This document shows, one piece after another, positions 25,261-34,167 of a stretch of DNA of 64,000 nt. The DNA comes from Bacillota bacterium. GTDB lineage: Bacteria; Bacillota; Sulfobacillia; Sulfobacillales; Sulfobacillaceae. Under the pieces are notes generated by a model, which was not told where the DNA came from, made no database searches, and was given only the letters and a program-made list of their open reading frames with translations. Made by a program: the position numbers and the translations under genes. Position 1 is the first letter of the stretch. Each line of letters starts with the position of its first letter. The DNA is taken from NCBI GenBank assembly GCA_021820965.1, contig JAKACZ010000020.1, positions 1 through 64,000 on the forward strand, written 5' to 3'.

Positions 25261-26583
25261 GTGCAGATGTCTAACAGAGTACTGGGCCTTGCGATGAGCA
25301 AGGCCCCACTAAAACTCCAGCGTCACATGGCCGTTCTGTTGGCGGACACCGTACTGGTCGGATATGCCGCCATGGCCCAGGAACCCTGGCTGAGGGCCAT
25401 GACGCTTCGAGTTGCCCAGATGTTTCCTGGGACCGTTGCGACTTGGGGACCAACCTCCGTTGGAGTCGGTGTTGAAACCGCCACCCAAATCCACGGGGCG
25501 GCGTGTGTGGCACTTGAATTGGACGAAGGAAATCAATTTGCCGAGGGTCATCCGGCCTGTCACATTGTGCCGGCTGTGCTTGCCCTATGGCAAAGCGGTA
25601 GTGCTCCGGTTGATAATATGACGGTTGTGTCAGCGATCTGGAGTGGCTATGAAGCCGCAGTTGACATCGCGAGCCGTTATCGGCTTCACGACGCGGTGCA
25701 TCCCCATGGCACGTGGGGCACCGTCGGTGCCGCCGTGGCCTGCGGGCGAATCCTCGGACTCTCAACGAAGGAAATAGAATCTGCCGTCGACATCGCACTG
25801 GGCCTAATGGTGACAAGTTCTCAACGAGCCGCGTTGGTGGGCTCCCCGGTGAGAAATATCGCAACCGGCATCGGTGCAGCCAACGGAGTGGCGGCCGCGC
25901 TGTGGGCGGCCGCAGGTGTAGAGGGTGAACGTGGTGTTGAGCATCTCACGTTAGGCACCATTCTTGGCCGGCCGAAACCATCGTTGGATTTAACCACTGA
26001 CAAGCATTTTCTTCAGCAGAATTATTTCAAACTCTACAGCTCAAGCCGTTGGTGCCATGCGGCGATTGAGGCCGCCGCCGAAATTCGGCAACGAATGGGA
26101 GAGCGGGGACAGACGCCGCAGGATGTAAGCACGTTTTTGGTTGAAACGTACGACCCCGCAACGCGGTTGTCGAATCCTCAGCCCGAGAATGTGTTTGCGA
26201 GTCGCTTCTCGATCGAATTTGGGGTTGCCGTTATGCTGGTCACGGGACGTGCGGATCCGACCGTATATACCCGCGAGATGCTCCATGATGGCCGTGTTCG
26301 GGAATTGGGGAGGGCGGGACGTGTTGTTGAGGATCCGGCGATGAGTGCCATGTTGCCGCACATACGGCCTGCCAAGCTCACGGTGCAATTCCGCGATGGA
26401 TCTAGTGACAGCTGTCTGGTAAATCGCCCAAGAGGAAATTTCGACAACCCTTACACCGAACAAGAACTTCAGGAGAAGCATCGAAGCCTGATCGGGAACC
26501 CGGATTTGGTCACTCGTATTTGGAACGCAGCCATCGCCTTCGACATCCCGGCGTTAGTGTCCAACTTGACGGCTTCGGCGTAA
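25261..26583 (+). CDS. MmgE/PrpD-family protein, paralogue 3
   Basis: 440 residues from GTG 25261 (or ATG 25267). Same family blocks: ALELDEGNQFAEGHPACHIVP, AVHPHGTWGTVGAAVACG, PVRNIATGIGAANGVAA and QQNYFKLYSSSRWCHAAIEAA. The active-site-like D-E-G-N and H-P-H-G-T-W are kept in all three copies, so all may be catalytic. It follows the permease by 11 bases and is therefore in the same transcript. The family alone does not say whether it dehydrates, decarboxylates or epimerises. Confidence 0.83.
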   Translation: MQMSNRVLGLAMSKAPLKLQRHMAVLLADTVLVGYAAMAQEPWLRAMTLRVAQMFPGTVATWGPTSVGVGVETATQIHGAACVALELDEGNQFAEGHPACHIVPAVLALWQSGSAPVDNMTVVSAIWSGYEAAVDIASRYRLHDAVHPHGTWGTVGAAVACGRILGLSTKEIESAVDIALGLMVTSSQRAALVGSPVRNIATGIGAANGVAAALWAAAGVEGERGVEHLTLGTILGRPKPSLDLTTDKHFLQQNYFKLYSSSRWCHAAIEAAAEIRQRMGERGQTPQDVSTFLVETYDPATRLSNPQPENVFASRFSIEFGVAVMLVTGRADPTVYTREMLHDGRVRELGRAGRVVEDPAMSAMLPHIRPAKLTVQFRDGSSDSCLVNRPRGNFDNPYTEQELQEKHRSLIGNPDLVTRIWNAAIAFDIPALVSNLTASA

Positions 26584-26717
26584 ACACGGCGGCACTTGCA
26601 TGGCACGTTGAGGGTCCGGGTTGATCGCTCAAGGGCTTAGCCGTGTGAGGCTGAAGCGGCATCAATTAGCGGCGAACGGGCAGGGATACCAGACTAGTAG
26701 TGAGGAGGAGTTTTTCG

Positions 26718-27404
26718 ATGCTATGGGACGACTTACTGACCGATACGGACAAAGATGTAATTCGACTCGGTGGGTATGGCATGCCGCGGGGCTTGGGCGT
26801 GAAACCGGCAGTATTAGTGGTCGATGCGCAATACAATTATTTGGGCGAAGATGCCCCTCTGCAACAATCCATTCAAAAATGGCCCTCCTCCTCCGGGGAG
26901 CGCGCCTGGGCCGCTCTCCGAAAAGGCCTTCCGGTGCTGGCGACAGCGAGGCAGACAGGAGTTCCGGTGATCTTTACGCGTCAGGTCCAAAAGCAGACCT
27001 TAAATTTTGATGGATTTCAGCGTAAAGCGAATCGCGACCGAGGCATGTACATGGAGGGGCACAAGGGAACCGCGATCGTGGCCGAGTGTGAGGTCCAACC
27101 GGATGAGCTTGTCATCGACAAGGCCTTCGCGAGCGCGTTTTTTGGTACGCCATTGGCCAGTTATGTAGTGGGTATGGGCGTGGACACTCTGTTAGTGATG
27201 GGGGGGACGACAGGCGGTTGCGTTCGCATGACAGCTGTTGATGCGATTTCGCACAATTTTCATGTCGCGCTCATTCAGGACGCTTTGTTTGACCGCATCG
27301 AGGCCTCCCACAAGGTCGCTTTGTTGGACTTCTGGATGAAATACGGAGACCTCATCGCATCCCATGAGGCGGTCCAGTACCTTAAATCCCGCGCTGAGGG
27401 CTAG
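26718..27404 (+). CDS. Cysteine hydrolase, N-carbamoylsarcosine-amidase/isochorismatase-like
   Basis: 228 residues from ATG 26718, seven bases after AGGAGGAG. The isochorismatase-like catalytic triad is intact: Asp36 (LVVDAQYNY), Lys135 (IDKAFASAFFGTPL) and Cys168 (GGTTGGCVRMTAVDA). The G-T-T-S/G-G-C-V-R stretch and an N-terminus that starts well before the first strand are typical of N-carbamoylsarcosine amidase and related N-carbamoyl or amide hydrolases. It would release ammonia and CO2 from a carbamoyl compound made by the hydantoinases, or deaminate an amide. It overlaps the convergent IclR gene by 23 bases at their 3' ends. Confidence 0.8.
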   Translation: MLWDDLLTDTDKDVIRLGGYGMPRGLGVKPAVLVVDAQYNYLGEDAPLQQSIQKWPSSSGERAWAALRKGLPVLATARQTGVPVIFTRQVQKQTLNFDGFQRKANRDRGMYMEGHKGTAIVAECEVQPDELVIDKAFASAFFGTPLASYVVGMGVDTLLVMGGTTGGCVRMTAVDAISHNFHVALIQDALFDRIEASHKVALLDFWMKYGDLIASHEAVQYLKSRAEG

Positions 27405-28197
27405 TGGGCCCGAACGTCGCATTGAGTTCATCGCTTAACTGCGTAGCAAATTGTTTCAGCGGTTGCACAAAGTCAGAGGGGTTAAATCGAAAGGAGGGTC
27501 CGACGAGAGACAGCGATGCAACCAAGCGGGTCGCGTGAGGCGCCAGGGGGACCGCCACCGCGCTCACCCCCTCGTATACCTCGTCGTGGCTACTAGCGAA
27601 GCCTTCCCGTCGCACCTGTAGCAGTTCTTCAGCCAGTTGTTGCCAATGGGTGTTGCGGTCGTTAAACAAGGGCGGAATCAGACGCCGATAATCGGCGAAG
27701 ACTTCATCGGACAGCTGAGCCAACAGCACTTTCGCTGACGCGCCGGCGTGTAACGGATGCATTGTACCCGGCGCAAAGGAACATCGAATGGCTGTGGGAC
27801 CCTCGACTGCGGAAAGCGCATACGCGTAAGGCCAGCGCAACACCGTAATGAGCGCGGTTTCCCGGGATTCGGCTGCGATGTTTCGCAAATGCCTACGGGC
27901 GGGTTCGCTCGCAAGCCATTGCTCCTCGTCTTGCTGAGCGACTTGGGTAGCGAATGGCCCCGGGGCGAAGCCATTTGCGGTTTTGGCGACAAAAGCACTG
28001 GAGACCAGGGTTCTTAATAAACGATAGGCAGTGCTTCGGGACAAATGTGTCAACTCACAAAGCTCTACCGCCGACAATGGCCGTGGACTACATTGCAAGA
28101 CTCGTAAGAGCCTTAGTCCGGCTTCTAGGGTACGAGAATCTGACGATTCCCGAAATGTGGGACTAGCTGGAATATCGGAGTTGCCCTTGGACAACAT
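27382..28197 (-). CDS. IclR-family transcriptional regulator
   Basis: 271 residues: N-terminal winged helix (about 20-85; LRLLRVLQCSPRPLSAVELC, then SRSTAYRLLRTLVSSAFV) and an IclR effector domain with HAGASAKVLLAQL, YEGVSAVAVPL and a signal-sensing loop. It is divergent from the hydantoinase operon, with a short dyad between the two promoters, so it probably controls that operon and perhaps itself. IclR-type regulators typically respond to aromatic or small organic acids; the effector is unknown. Confidence 0.87.
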   Translation of the reverse strand: MLSKGNSDIPASPTFRESSDSRTLEAGLRLLRVLQCSPRPLSAVELCELTHLSRSTAYRLLRTLVSSAFVAKTANGFAPGPFATQVAQQDEEQWLASEPARRHLRNIAAESRETALITVLRWPYAYALSAVEGPTAIRCSFAPGTMHPLHAGASAKVLLAQLSDEVFADYRRLIPPLFNDRNTHWQQLAEELLQVRREGFASSHDEVYEGVSAVAVPLAPHATRLVASLSLVGPSFRFNPSDFVQPLKQFATQLSDELNATFGPTSPQRGI

Positions 28198-28311
28198 CGT
28201 TGTTTGGTCCTCCTATCACGGATGCAATAAACATATACCAAAATGGCACATATTTGGGGAAGGATTTATAACTCGCAATGTGGAATGGGAATCATAGTCG
28301 AAAACAATATT

Positions 28312-28324
28312 CCCGACATTCGGG
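28312..28324. promoter_or_regulatory. Short dyad upstream of the hydantoinase operon
   Basis: CCCGA-CAT-TCGGG (28312-28324) is a perfect 5-3-5 inverted repeat lying 22 bases before the first ATG of the operon and about 115 bases from the divergent IclR gene. It is short, so chance is possible, but the position suits a repressor operator. Confidence 0.35.
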
Positions 28325-28346
28325 ATTTGGTCACGGGGTTGACTAT

Positions 28347-29702
28347 ATGTACGAGTTGGCGCTCAACAACGTAACATTAGTGGATCCGGATAACGGCGTA
28401 TGGTGCGGATCCATTGGGATGTCGGATGGGATTATTGCAACAATTTCTGAGGATGTTCTGTCGGGTGACACCGCCATTGACGCGACAGGGCTATTGGCAT
28501 TTCCTGGCCTTGTCGACCCCCACACCCATTTTGGGATGAAGGGAAACGTTACCGAAGACTTCCAAGCCTCGACCCGGGCGGCTATACGTGGCGGGGTGAC
28601 GAGTGCCCTGGTGTTCTTCCGCACGGGGCATCCATATAAGGAGACCCTCGAGCCCTTTATCGAGCAAGCCCGGGCCGGCTCGCTCATCGATTTTGGGATC
28701 CATTGCGGGTTGCTGACGCCCGAGCATCTTGCGGAAATTCCATGGCTCATTGAGCATGGTGTCACTTCGTTTAAATTTTACATGGGCTACAAAGGCTTTG
28801 AAAAAGCACGATACGGTTCATCTCAGGCGATGGATGATGGGTTTTTTGTCGACGTTATCGCGGCATTAACACCGTATCGTGATAAGGTGGTGCTGGCCGT
28901 TCATTGTGAAAATCCGGAGCTTACCGCCCGGTACCGCCATAGCATCTCTCCCCAGGGAACTCAATTCCTCGATCGCTTCAACCAAGAAAACCCGCCGGAC
29001 GCTGAAGCTGAGGCTATTTGGAAAGCCGCATTTCTGTCTAATCGGGGGGGAGTGCCTCTCTATGTTGTGCATCTCTCGTCGGCGGAGGGGGCTTCCGCTG
29101 TGCGCCAGTTGAAAAACCTACCTTCGAAGAGGCCCATGTGGGTCGAAACATGTCCACATTATCTTGTTACAGACACATCCAATCGCTTTGGCCCGATGGC
29201 TGCTGTCCTTCCGCCATTGCGGGCGCCAGGGGATAATGAGGTTTTATGGGAAGAGGTCTTGTCGGGGGCGATTTGCACAGTTGGGTCAGACCATTGCAGC
29301 TACCAGCGATCGGAAAAGGTTACGGAAGATGGCCAGCTCGTGCCGCAAGCATTCGGATTCGGGGAGGTGGGACACACCTTATCGCTTCTGCTGGAAGAGG
29401 GAAGGCGCCAACGGCAGATGCCGTTGGCAGACATTGCACGGTGTACCTCCAGGAATTCAGCCAAGATTTTCGGGCTCTACCCTAGCAAGGGCAGTCTACG
29501 GCCAGGCGCGGACGCCGACATCGTTCTGGTGGACCTCGAACAGGAGTGGTCGTTGCCGTTGCCCGACTTAGACATGTCTATCTATGAGGGTCGGACGGTT
29601 ACCGGATTGCCCGTCATGACGATTAAGGGGGGCCGGGTTGTTGCACAGGGTCTGACTCTTAATTCGGGTGCAAAGCTTGGAAGGTATCTTCATAGGGGGT
29701 AG
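28347..29702 (+). CDS. Hydantoinase/dihydropyrimidinase-like cyclic amidohydrolase 1
   Basis: 451 residues from ATG 28347 (a longer frame from 28278 lacks an RBS). Binuclear-metal amidohydrolase with all ligands: His59 and His61 (DPHTHFG), carbamylated-lysine candidate Lys143 (SFKFYMGYK), His186 (AVHCENP), His242 (VHLSS) and Asp315 (GSDHC). This places it in the D-hydantoinase/dihydropyrimidinase/allantoinase group, which opens cyclic amides or ureides; the enamidase of nicotinate fermentation is a more distant amidohydrolase. It is the first gene of an operon running to 35550. Ring opening of an imported cyclic substrate is its likely role; the ring is not determined. Confidence 0.85.
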   Translation: MYELALNNVTLVDPDNGVWCGSIGMSDGIIATISEDVLSGDTAIDATGLLAFPGLVDPHTHFGMKGNVTEDFQASTRAAIRGGVTSALVFFRTGHPYKETLEPFIEQARAGSLIDFGIHCGLLTPEHLAEIPWLIEHGVTSFKFYMGYKGFEKARYGSSQAMDDGFFVDVIAALTPYRDKVVLAVHCENPELTARYRHSISPQGTQFLDRFNQENPPDAEAEAIWKAAFLSNRGGVPLYVVHLSSAEGASAVRQLKNLPSKRPMWVETCPHYLVTDTSNRFGPMAAVLPPLRAPGDNEVLWEEVLSGAICTVGSDHCSYQRSEKVTEDGQLVPQAFGFGEVGHTLSLLLEEGRRQRQMPLADIARCTSRNSAKIFGLYPSKGSLRPGADADIVLVDLEQEWSLPLPDLDMSIYEGRTVTGLPVMTIKGGRVVAQGLTLNSGAKLGRYLHRG

Positions 29703-29706
29703 ACAC

Positions 29707-30870
29707 ATGGATTTCGCATTGACTCCGGAGCAACGGCTGCTTAAGGATAGCGTAAAACGGATGGCGCGGGAGCAGTTTGGGCCGGACGCTTTTTCGTGGG
29801 AAGACCGGCAAGAGTATCCGTGGAAAAACGCGGAAATCTTGGCGCGCGAGGGCTTGACCGGAATTACTTTGCCAGAAGAGGTGGGAGGACACGGGAGTTC
29901 GCTCTTGGATGCGGTGCTGGTGATCGAGGCTGTCGGGGAGGTGTGCCCGCACACCGCGGATGTAGTACAAGCTACCAATTTTGGAGCCGTTAAAGTCGTT
30001 GCGGATTTAGCTTCGGACGAGCTCAAGCGGAGGATTCTTCCCGATATTCTTGCGGGCAAGGCGATCATCACCGCGGCGATGACCGAACCGGACGCCGGGT
30101 CGGCGTTGACCGATTTGCGTACGTCAGCGCAAATTGCGGGGGACAAGGTGATCTTGAACGGATCAAAAATGTTTAATTCTAATGGTCCTCACGCGCGATT
30201 CTTTCTCGTGTGGTGCCGGTTCGGGCCGAGCGCCCGGGACATCGGTGCAGTTGTTGTTGAGAGAGGCACACCGGGTTTCTCGACCGGAAAGCCGGAACGG
30301 TTTATGTCCGGAGAGCAATACTGTGCGTTGTACTTCAATGACTGCCAGGTGCCGGCCGAGAATATCGTGACGGATCGTGATGGGTTCCGGAAACAGATGG
30401 CAACGTTCAACATTGAGCGGATCGGCAACACGGCACGGAGCTTAGCTCTGGCTCAACAGGCGTTCGATCGCGCCGTCGACCATGCGGCCGAGCGACAACA
30501 GTTTGGGCGACCGCTATCCGAATTCCAAGGCATTCAATGGAAAGTGGCCGAAATGAAAATGCGCCTTGACGCTGCGCGGCTACTACTCTATCGAGCTGCA
30601 TGCGAACTGGATGGCCAGGGGCGGCCGTCGCCGATGAATACGGCAATCGCCAAGGCTTACACCAATCAGATCGCCTTTGAGGTGGCGTCCGACGCCATGC
30701 AGGTGTTCGGGGGTTACGGATATTCCCATGAGTTTCCGATGGAGTACCTATTTCGGAGAATCCGGGGCTGGATGATTGCGGGGGGGTCTCTCGAAATGCA
30801 GAAAAATCGGATTGCGGAGGGGGTATTCGGTCGCAAATTTTCCCAACGCAATGCGGCCGGTAGGCAATGA
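29707..30870 (+). CDS. Acyl-CoA dehydrogenase family protein with Gly at the usual C-terminal Glu
   Basis: 387 residues from ATG 29707, four bases after the hydantoinase stop, with AGGGGG upstream. ACAD features: MTEPDAGSALTDLRT, ERQQFGRPLSEFQGIQWKVA, FGGYGYSHEFPMEYLFRRIR. Where medium-chain enzymes have the catalytic Glu (Y-E-G-T), this one reads IAGGSLEMQ. A Glu in FNIERIGNTARSL lies where isovaleryl- and long-chain acyl-CoA dehydrogenases carry their base, so it may still be active on a branched acyl-CoA. It overlaps the CoA ligase by four bases, which suggests the ligase makes its substrate. Confidence 0.83.
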   Translation: MDFALTPEQRLLKDSVKRMAREQFGPDAFSWEDRQEYPWKNAEILAREGLTGITLPEEVGGHGSSLLDAVLVIEAVGEVCPHTADVVQATNFGAVKVVADLASDELKRRILPDILAGKAIITAAMTEPDAGSALTDLRTSAQIAGDKVILNGSKMFNSNGPHARFFLVWCRFGPSARDIGAVVVERGTPGFSTGKPERFMSGEQYCALYFNDCQVPAENIVTDRDGFRKQMATFNIERIGNTARSLALAQQAFDRAVDHAAERQQFGRPLSEFQGIQWKVAEMKMRLDAARLLLYRAACELDGQGRPSPMNTAIAKAYTNQIAFEVASDAMQVFGGYGYSHEFPMEYLFRRIRGWMIAGGSLEMQKNRIAEGVFGRKFSQRNAAGRQ

Positions 30871-32897
30871 TTCTCAGTTTGGCCGAAGGGCTGGGCTTGC
30901 TGGCTAAATCGAATATTAGCGTGTTGCCGGCTGTTCTGTGGAGCAATGCCGGGGACTATTGCGAAATACCTTGGGAGCCATCGGTTGTTCGTGGAAGTGT
31001 GCGAGATGTGGCTCATAAAACCGAAGCAGGCCTCGTCCGTCTCGGTGTGTCGGCAGATGATGTGCCAGACGCCGTGAACGCGGTTTTTACGGAGGCTACG
31101 AAGGCCGGATATTCGCTGGATGCCATTGTCGTAAATCCTATGATAGACATCGATTTCGAATTGCTGGTCAGTGTTCGGCGCATTCCGGGAGTCGGTCCAA
31201 TGTTTACGATTGGATCGGGTGGTCGATTTATCGAGATCATGCAGGATTTCGTGAGTTTTCTGTGGCCCGTCGGATCCCTTGAGGACGAACTTGGAAGGTT
31301 GAGGGCCGCGCCTCTTTTACAGGGATACCGCGGTACGACCGGCTTTGATTTGTCTCTTCTCTCCGAAGTATGCAGTAGACTGGCCGGAATCATCAGAGAG
31401 TGCGACATCATCGACGAAATCGAGATTAACCCCTTGGTTGTTTTCCAAGGACAGCCCACAGCCCTGGATGTAAAGGTAGTGGCGACCGACGCGAAAATCG
31501 CGCGTCCTGACACGGTTGGTTCCCTCGATAACCGCATCGAATGGAAGCATTTCGTCGCTCCGCGTTCTGTCGCGGTCATTGGGGCTTCGGCCGACTCGAC
31601 GAAGCTGGGGACTCGATTGCTCACATCCCTCGAGAAATCCGGTTATCCGGGCAAGATATATGCGATTCACCCCACCGAATCAACCATCGCAAATATCCGG
31701 TGCTATCCTTCGGTCACGCAATTGCCTGAGGTGCCGGATCTTGCTTCTATTGCCCTTCCTGCAGAAAATACCATAGATGCCGTGAAGAAATGTTTGTTGG
31801 CGGGCATCCGTTCCTTCGTATTGCATGGGGCAGGTTTTGCTGACGTTGGCGGGCAAGGGCTGAAGTTGCAGCATGATTTGGCCCAGATTCTAAGGAAGCA
31901 CGGGGCTCGGGCTATTGGACCGAACACGCAGGGTCTGGTCGTAACCCGTTCGGCCTTGACCTTGAGTTTTTCGAGGGCATTGCCATCGCGGGTTCGTGGG
32001 GGTCACCTTGCGGTGGTGTCGCAATCAGGTGCCGTCTCGGGGAGCATCGTCTCACGTCTTTTGCGAGACGGACTCGGGATCTCGCACCTCATTTCCACCG
32101 GCACGGAGATGGATGTCGGGACAGCCGATATTTTGGACATGTTGGCGCGCGACAAAACTGTAGACGGCGTGGCGGTTTACTTGGAAAGCGGTTCTGACTT
32201 GGCGCATCTATATCGTGCGATACGACGGTGTACGCAGGAGGGTAAGCGGGTCATTATATACAAGGCTGCCCGCACGGCAGCCTCAAAAAAGCTCGCGGAA
32301 ACCCACTCCGGGAATCTCGCCGGCGATAATATGGTTACACGGACCGTACTACGCGGTGGCGGGGCATTATTGGTGGATTCTTTGTCGACGTTTTACGCGG
32401 TGCTTAGGACCGTGGGGGCTGGACTCGTCCCTGCGGGCCCGCGCGTGGGCGTCATCACCACATCTGGCGGGGCAGCAATGGCTTTTGTTGACAGTGCGTT
32501 TGAACAAGGATTGGTTGTTCCAAAGCTTCCAAAGGCCCTTATCAGCGACTTGAGACAGGTCTTACCTCCTTATGTGGCCGTTGGCCACCCCGTCGACCTC
32601 ACGATGGCGTACTACCGAAATCCCGAAATGGTAACGGCCATATTACGGATGATGGCTCAATCTGAGCAATTTGACGTGCTAGTTCTCGTGCTATCAACAA
32701 ACGCGGACCCCGAAGCTATCCGAGTCGCCCAATCGGTGTTGGAGGTGATGCCGACACTACCCATACCAGTGTTAACGGTGCGTCTTGCATCGGAAGATGT
32801 AGCTCCTGAAGCGTTGGGCGTTTACGCGACGGCCGGCTATCCCATTTTTGTATGGCCGGAGGACGTCGCAGGGGCCATTGCCACACTTACCCGATAG
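30867..32897 (+). CDS. NDP-forming acyl-CoA ligase (ATP-grasp first, then CoA-binding)
   Basis: 676 residues. The N-terminal ~210 are an ATP-grasp part (DVAHKTEAGLVRLGV, IDEIEINPLVVF). Then come a CoA-binding Rossmann domain (SVAVIGASADSTKLGTRLL, from ~230) and succinyl-CoA-synthetase-like domains. The phosphohistidine candidate is His480 in ETHSGNLAG, matching the K/E-T-H-S-G motif of ADP-forming acetyl-CoA synthetases. Domain order is permuted relative to enzymes in which CoA-binding comes first. It activates a carboxylic acid reversibly, either feeding the acyl-CoA dehydrogenase or conserving energy from a CoA ester. The substrate is unknown. Confidence 0.83.
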   Translation: MILSLAEGLGLLAKSNISVLPAVLWSNAGDYCEIPWEPSVVRGSVRDVAHKTEAGLVRLGVSADDVPDAVNAVFTEATKAGYSLDAIVVNPMIDIDFELLVSVRRIPGVGPMFTIGSGGRFIEIMQDFVSFLWPVGSLEDELGRLRAAPLLQGYRGTTGFDLSLLSEVCSRLAGIIRECDIIDEIEINPLVVFQGQPTALDVKVVATDAKIARPDTVGSLDNRIEWKHFVAPRSVAVIGASADSTKLGTRLLTSLEKSGYPGKIYAIHPTESTIANIRCYPSVTQLPEVPDLASIALPAENTIDAVKKCLLAGIRSFVLHGAGFADVGGQGLKLQHDLAQILRKHGARAIGPNTQGLVVTRSALTLSFSRALPSRVRGGHLAVVSQSGAVSGSIVSRLLRDGLGISHLISTGTEMDVGTADILDMLARDKTVDGVAVYLESGSDLAHLYRAIRRCTQEGKRVIIYKAARTAASKKLAETHSGNLAGDNMVTRTVLRGGGALLVDSLSTFYAVLRTVGAGLVPAGPRVGVITTSGGAAMAFVDSAFEQGLVVPKLPKALISDLRQVLPPYVAVGHPVDLTMAYYRNPEMVTAILRMMAQSEQFDVLVLVLSTNADPEAIRVAQSVLEVMPTLPIPVLTVRLASEDVAPEALGVYATAGYPIFVWPEDVAGAIATLTR

Positions 32898-32906
32898 GAG
32901 GAAATT

Positions 32907-34142
32907 ATGCGCCCACAAATTGGTGGGGATTGGTTAAATCAAAACCTGCAGCGCTTAGCTGACTTTCGTGATCTAAGACAACCGGGATGGACACGGCGAT
33001 CGTTCACCCCAGAGTACGCGGAAGCGCGCCGTTGGATTCGTTCTCTCATGGATACAGCTGGAATGACAACGGGCATCGATATCGGCGGCAACCTGTTCGG
33101 TCATCGGGCGGGGGAACAGGATGACCTATTACTAACGGGATCGCACACTGACACGGTTCCCGGGGCCGGTCGATTCGATGGGATGCTCGGCGTGCTGGCT
33201 GGCATCGCAGTCGTGCAGGCGGTTCAGGAGGCTGGGCGGCGCCTCAAGCATAGTCTCAGAATCTATGACTTCTTGGCGGAGGAGCCCTCGGTCTATGGTG
33301 TTTCGACAGTGGGGAGCCGGGCGGTTAGTGGACATCTGTCGCGTGAGATGCTCGAGATGAGGGGACCAGATGGGGACACGTTAGAGGATGGCATCCAACG
33401 CATGGGGGGAGCGCCAAGCAAGTTAAAGGGACCCATCCCGATGCCGCCCGTCGCCGCGATTGTTGAGCTTCACATCGAACAAGGCCCCATGCTGGAAACG
33501 CATCACACCCAAATTGGGATCGTGACCGGGATTGTGGGCATTCGTCGATATGAGGTCAGAGTTACGGGTTCGCCTGGACACGCCGGCACCACCCCAATGG
33601 ATATGCGGCGGGACGCCTTGGTGGCGGCAAGTCGGTTAATTGCCGCGGTACATGACTGGGGTCGTGCCCTGTCAGGTAAGGTTGTTGTCACTGCGGGCCA
33701 TATCTCGGTCAGCCCCAACGCCATAAATGTTATCCCGGGATCGGTGGCCCTCGGCATTGAAGCTCGTGCGCTTGACTCCACACACATGGACCAGTTTGAG
33801 GCGTACCTATCCGAAGAGGTGCAACGCGTTGAGCGCAGCTATTCCTGCGAAATCATGTCAAAATTGGTTACACGGGAGGAACCGGTATTGATGGACGCGA
33901 CCATGCAAAAATCCATTGCGGCCTTATGTGACCGCCAGGGTTTGTCATGGGAGTCGCTTGCCAGCTGGGCTGGTCATGACACGGTCCAGATGGCTCATGT
34001 CACGCCACGACGTGCCATGATTTTTGTTCCGAGTCATCTGGGCTTGAGCCATTGCCCGGAGGAGTGGACAGAACCCGAGGACGTGGTACGGGGGGCACAG
34101 GTTTTATTGGATGTTATCCAACAGCTTGACAACGAGTTGTGA
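32907..34142 (+). CDS. M20-family amidohydrolase (N-carbamoyl-L-amino-acid / allantoate type)
   Basis: 411 residues, the normal length for AllC/HyuC-type enzymes. Metal ligands: His80 (GSHTDTVPGAGRFDG), bridging Asp91, Glu125-Glu126 (LAEEPSVYG), the His of VELHIEQGP, and the C-terminal His in SHLGLSHCPEEW. The dimerisation/lid domain contains GSPGHAGTTPMDMRRDAL. It hydrolyses carbamoyl groups left after ring opening, so it should act after the hydantoinase or allantoinase-like enzymes. AGGAGG lies seven bases before the ATG. It is in one operon with a hydantoinase upstream and an allantoinase-like gene directly downstream. Confidence 0.87.
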   Translation: MRPQIGGDWLNQNLQRLADFRDLRQPGWTRRSFTPEYAEARRWIRSLMDTAGMTTGIDIGGNLFGHRAGEQDDLLLTGSHTDTVPGAGRFDGMLGVLAGIAVVQAVQEAGRRLKHSLRIYDFLAEEPSVYGVSTVGSRAVSGHLSREMLEMRGPDGDTLEDGIQRMGGAPSKLKGPIPMPPVAAIVELHIEQGPMLETHHTQIGIVTGIVGIRRYEVRVTGSPGHAGTTPMDMRRDALVAASRLIAAVHDWGRALSGKVVVTAGHISVSPNAINVIPGSVALGIEARALDSTHMDQFEAYLSEEVQRVERSYSCEIMSKLVTREEPVLMDATMQKSIAALCDRQGLSWESLASWAGHDTVQMAHVTPRRAMIFVPSHLGLSHCPEEWTEPEDVVRGAQVLLDVIQQLDNEL

Positions 34143-34167
34143 TCAAACACGAAATGGGGCGATAGCA

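Noticed and set aside
20990..26583. Ordinary methylcitrate cycle (prp) operon
   Set aside because: No methylcitrate synthase, three PrpD paralogues instead of one, and a nucleobase-type permease in the same transcript.
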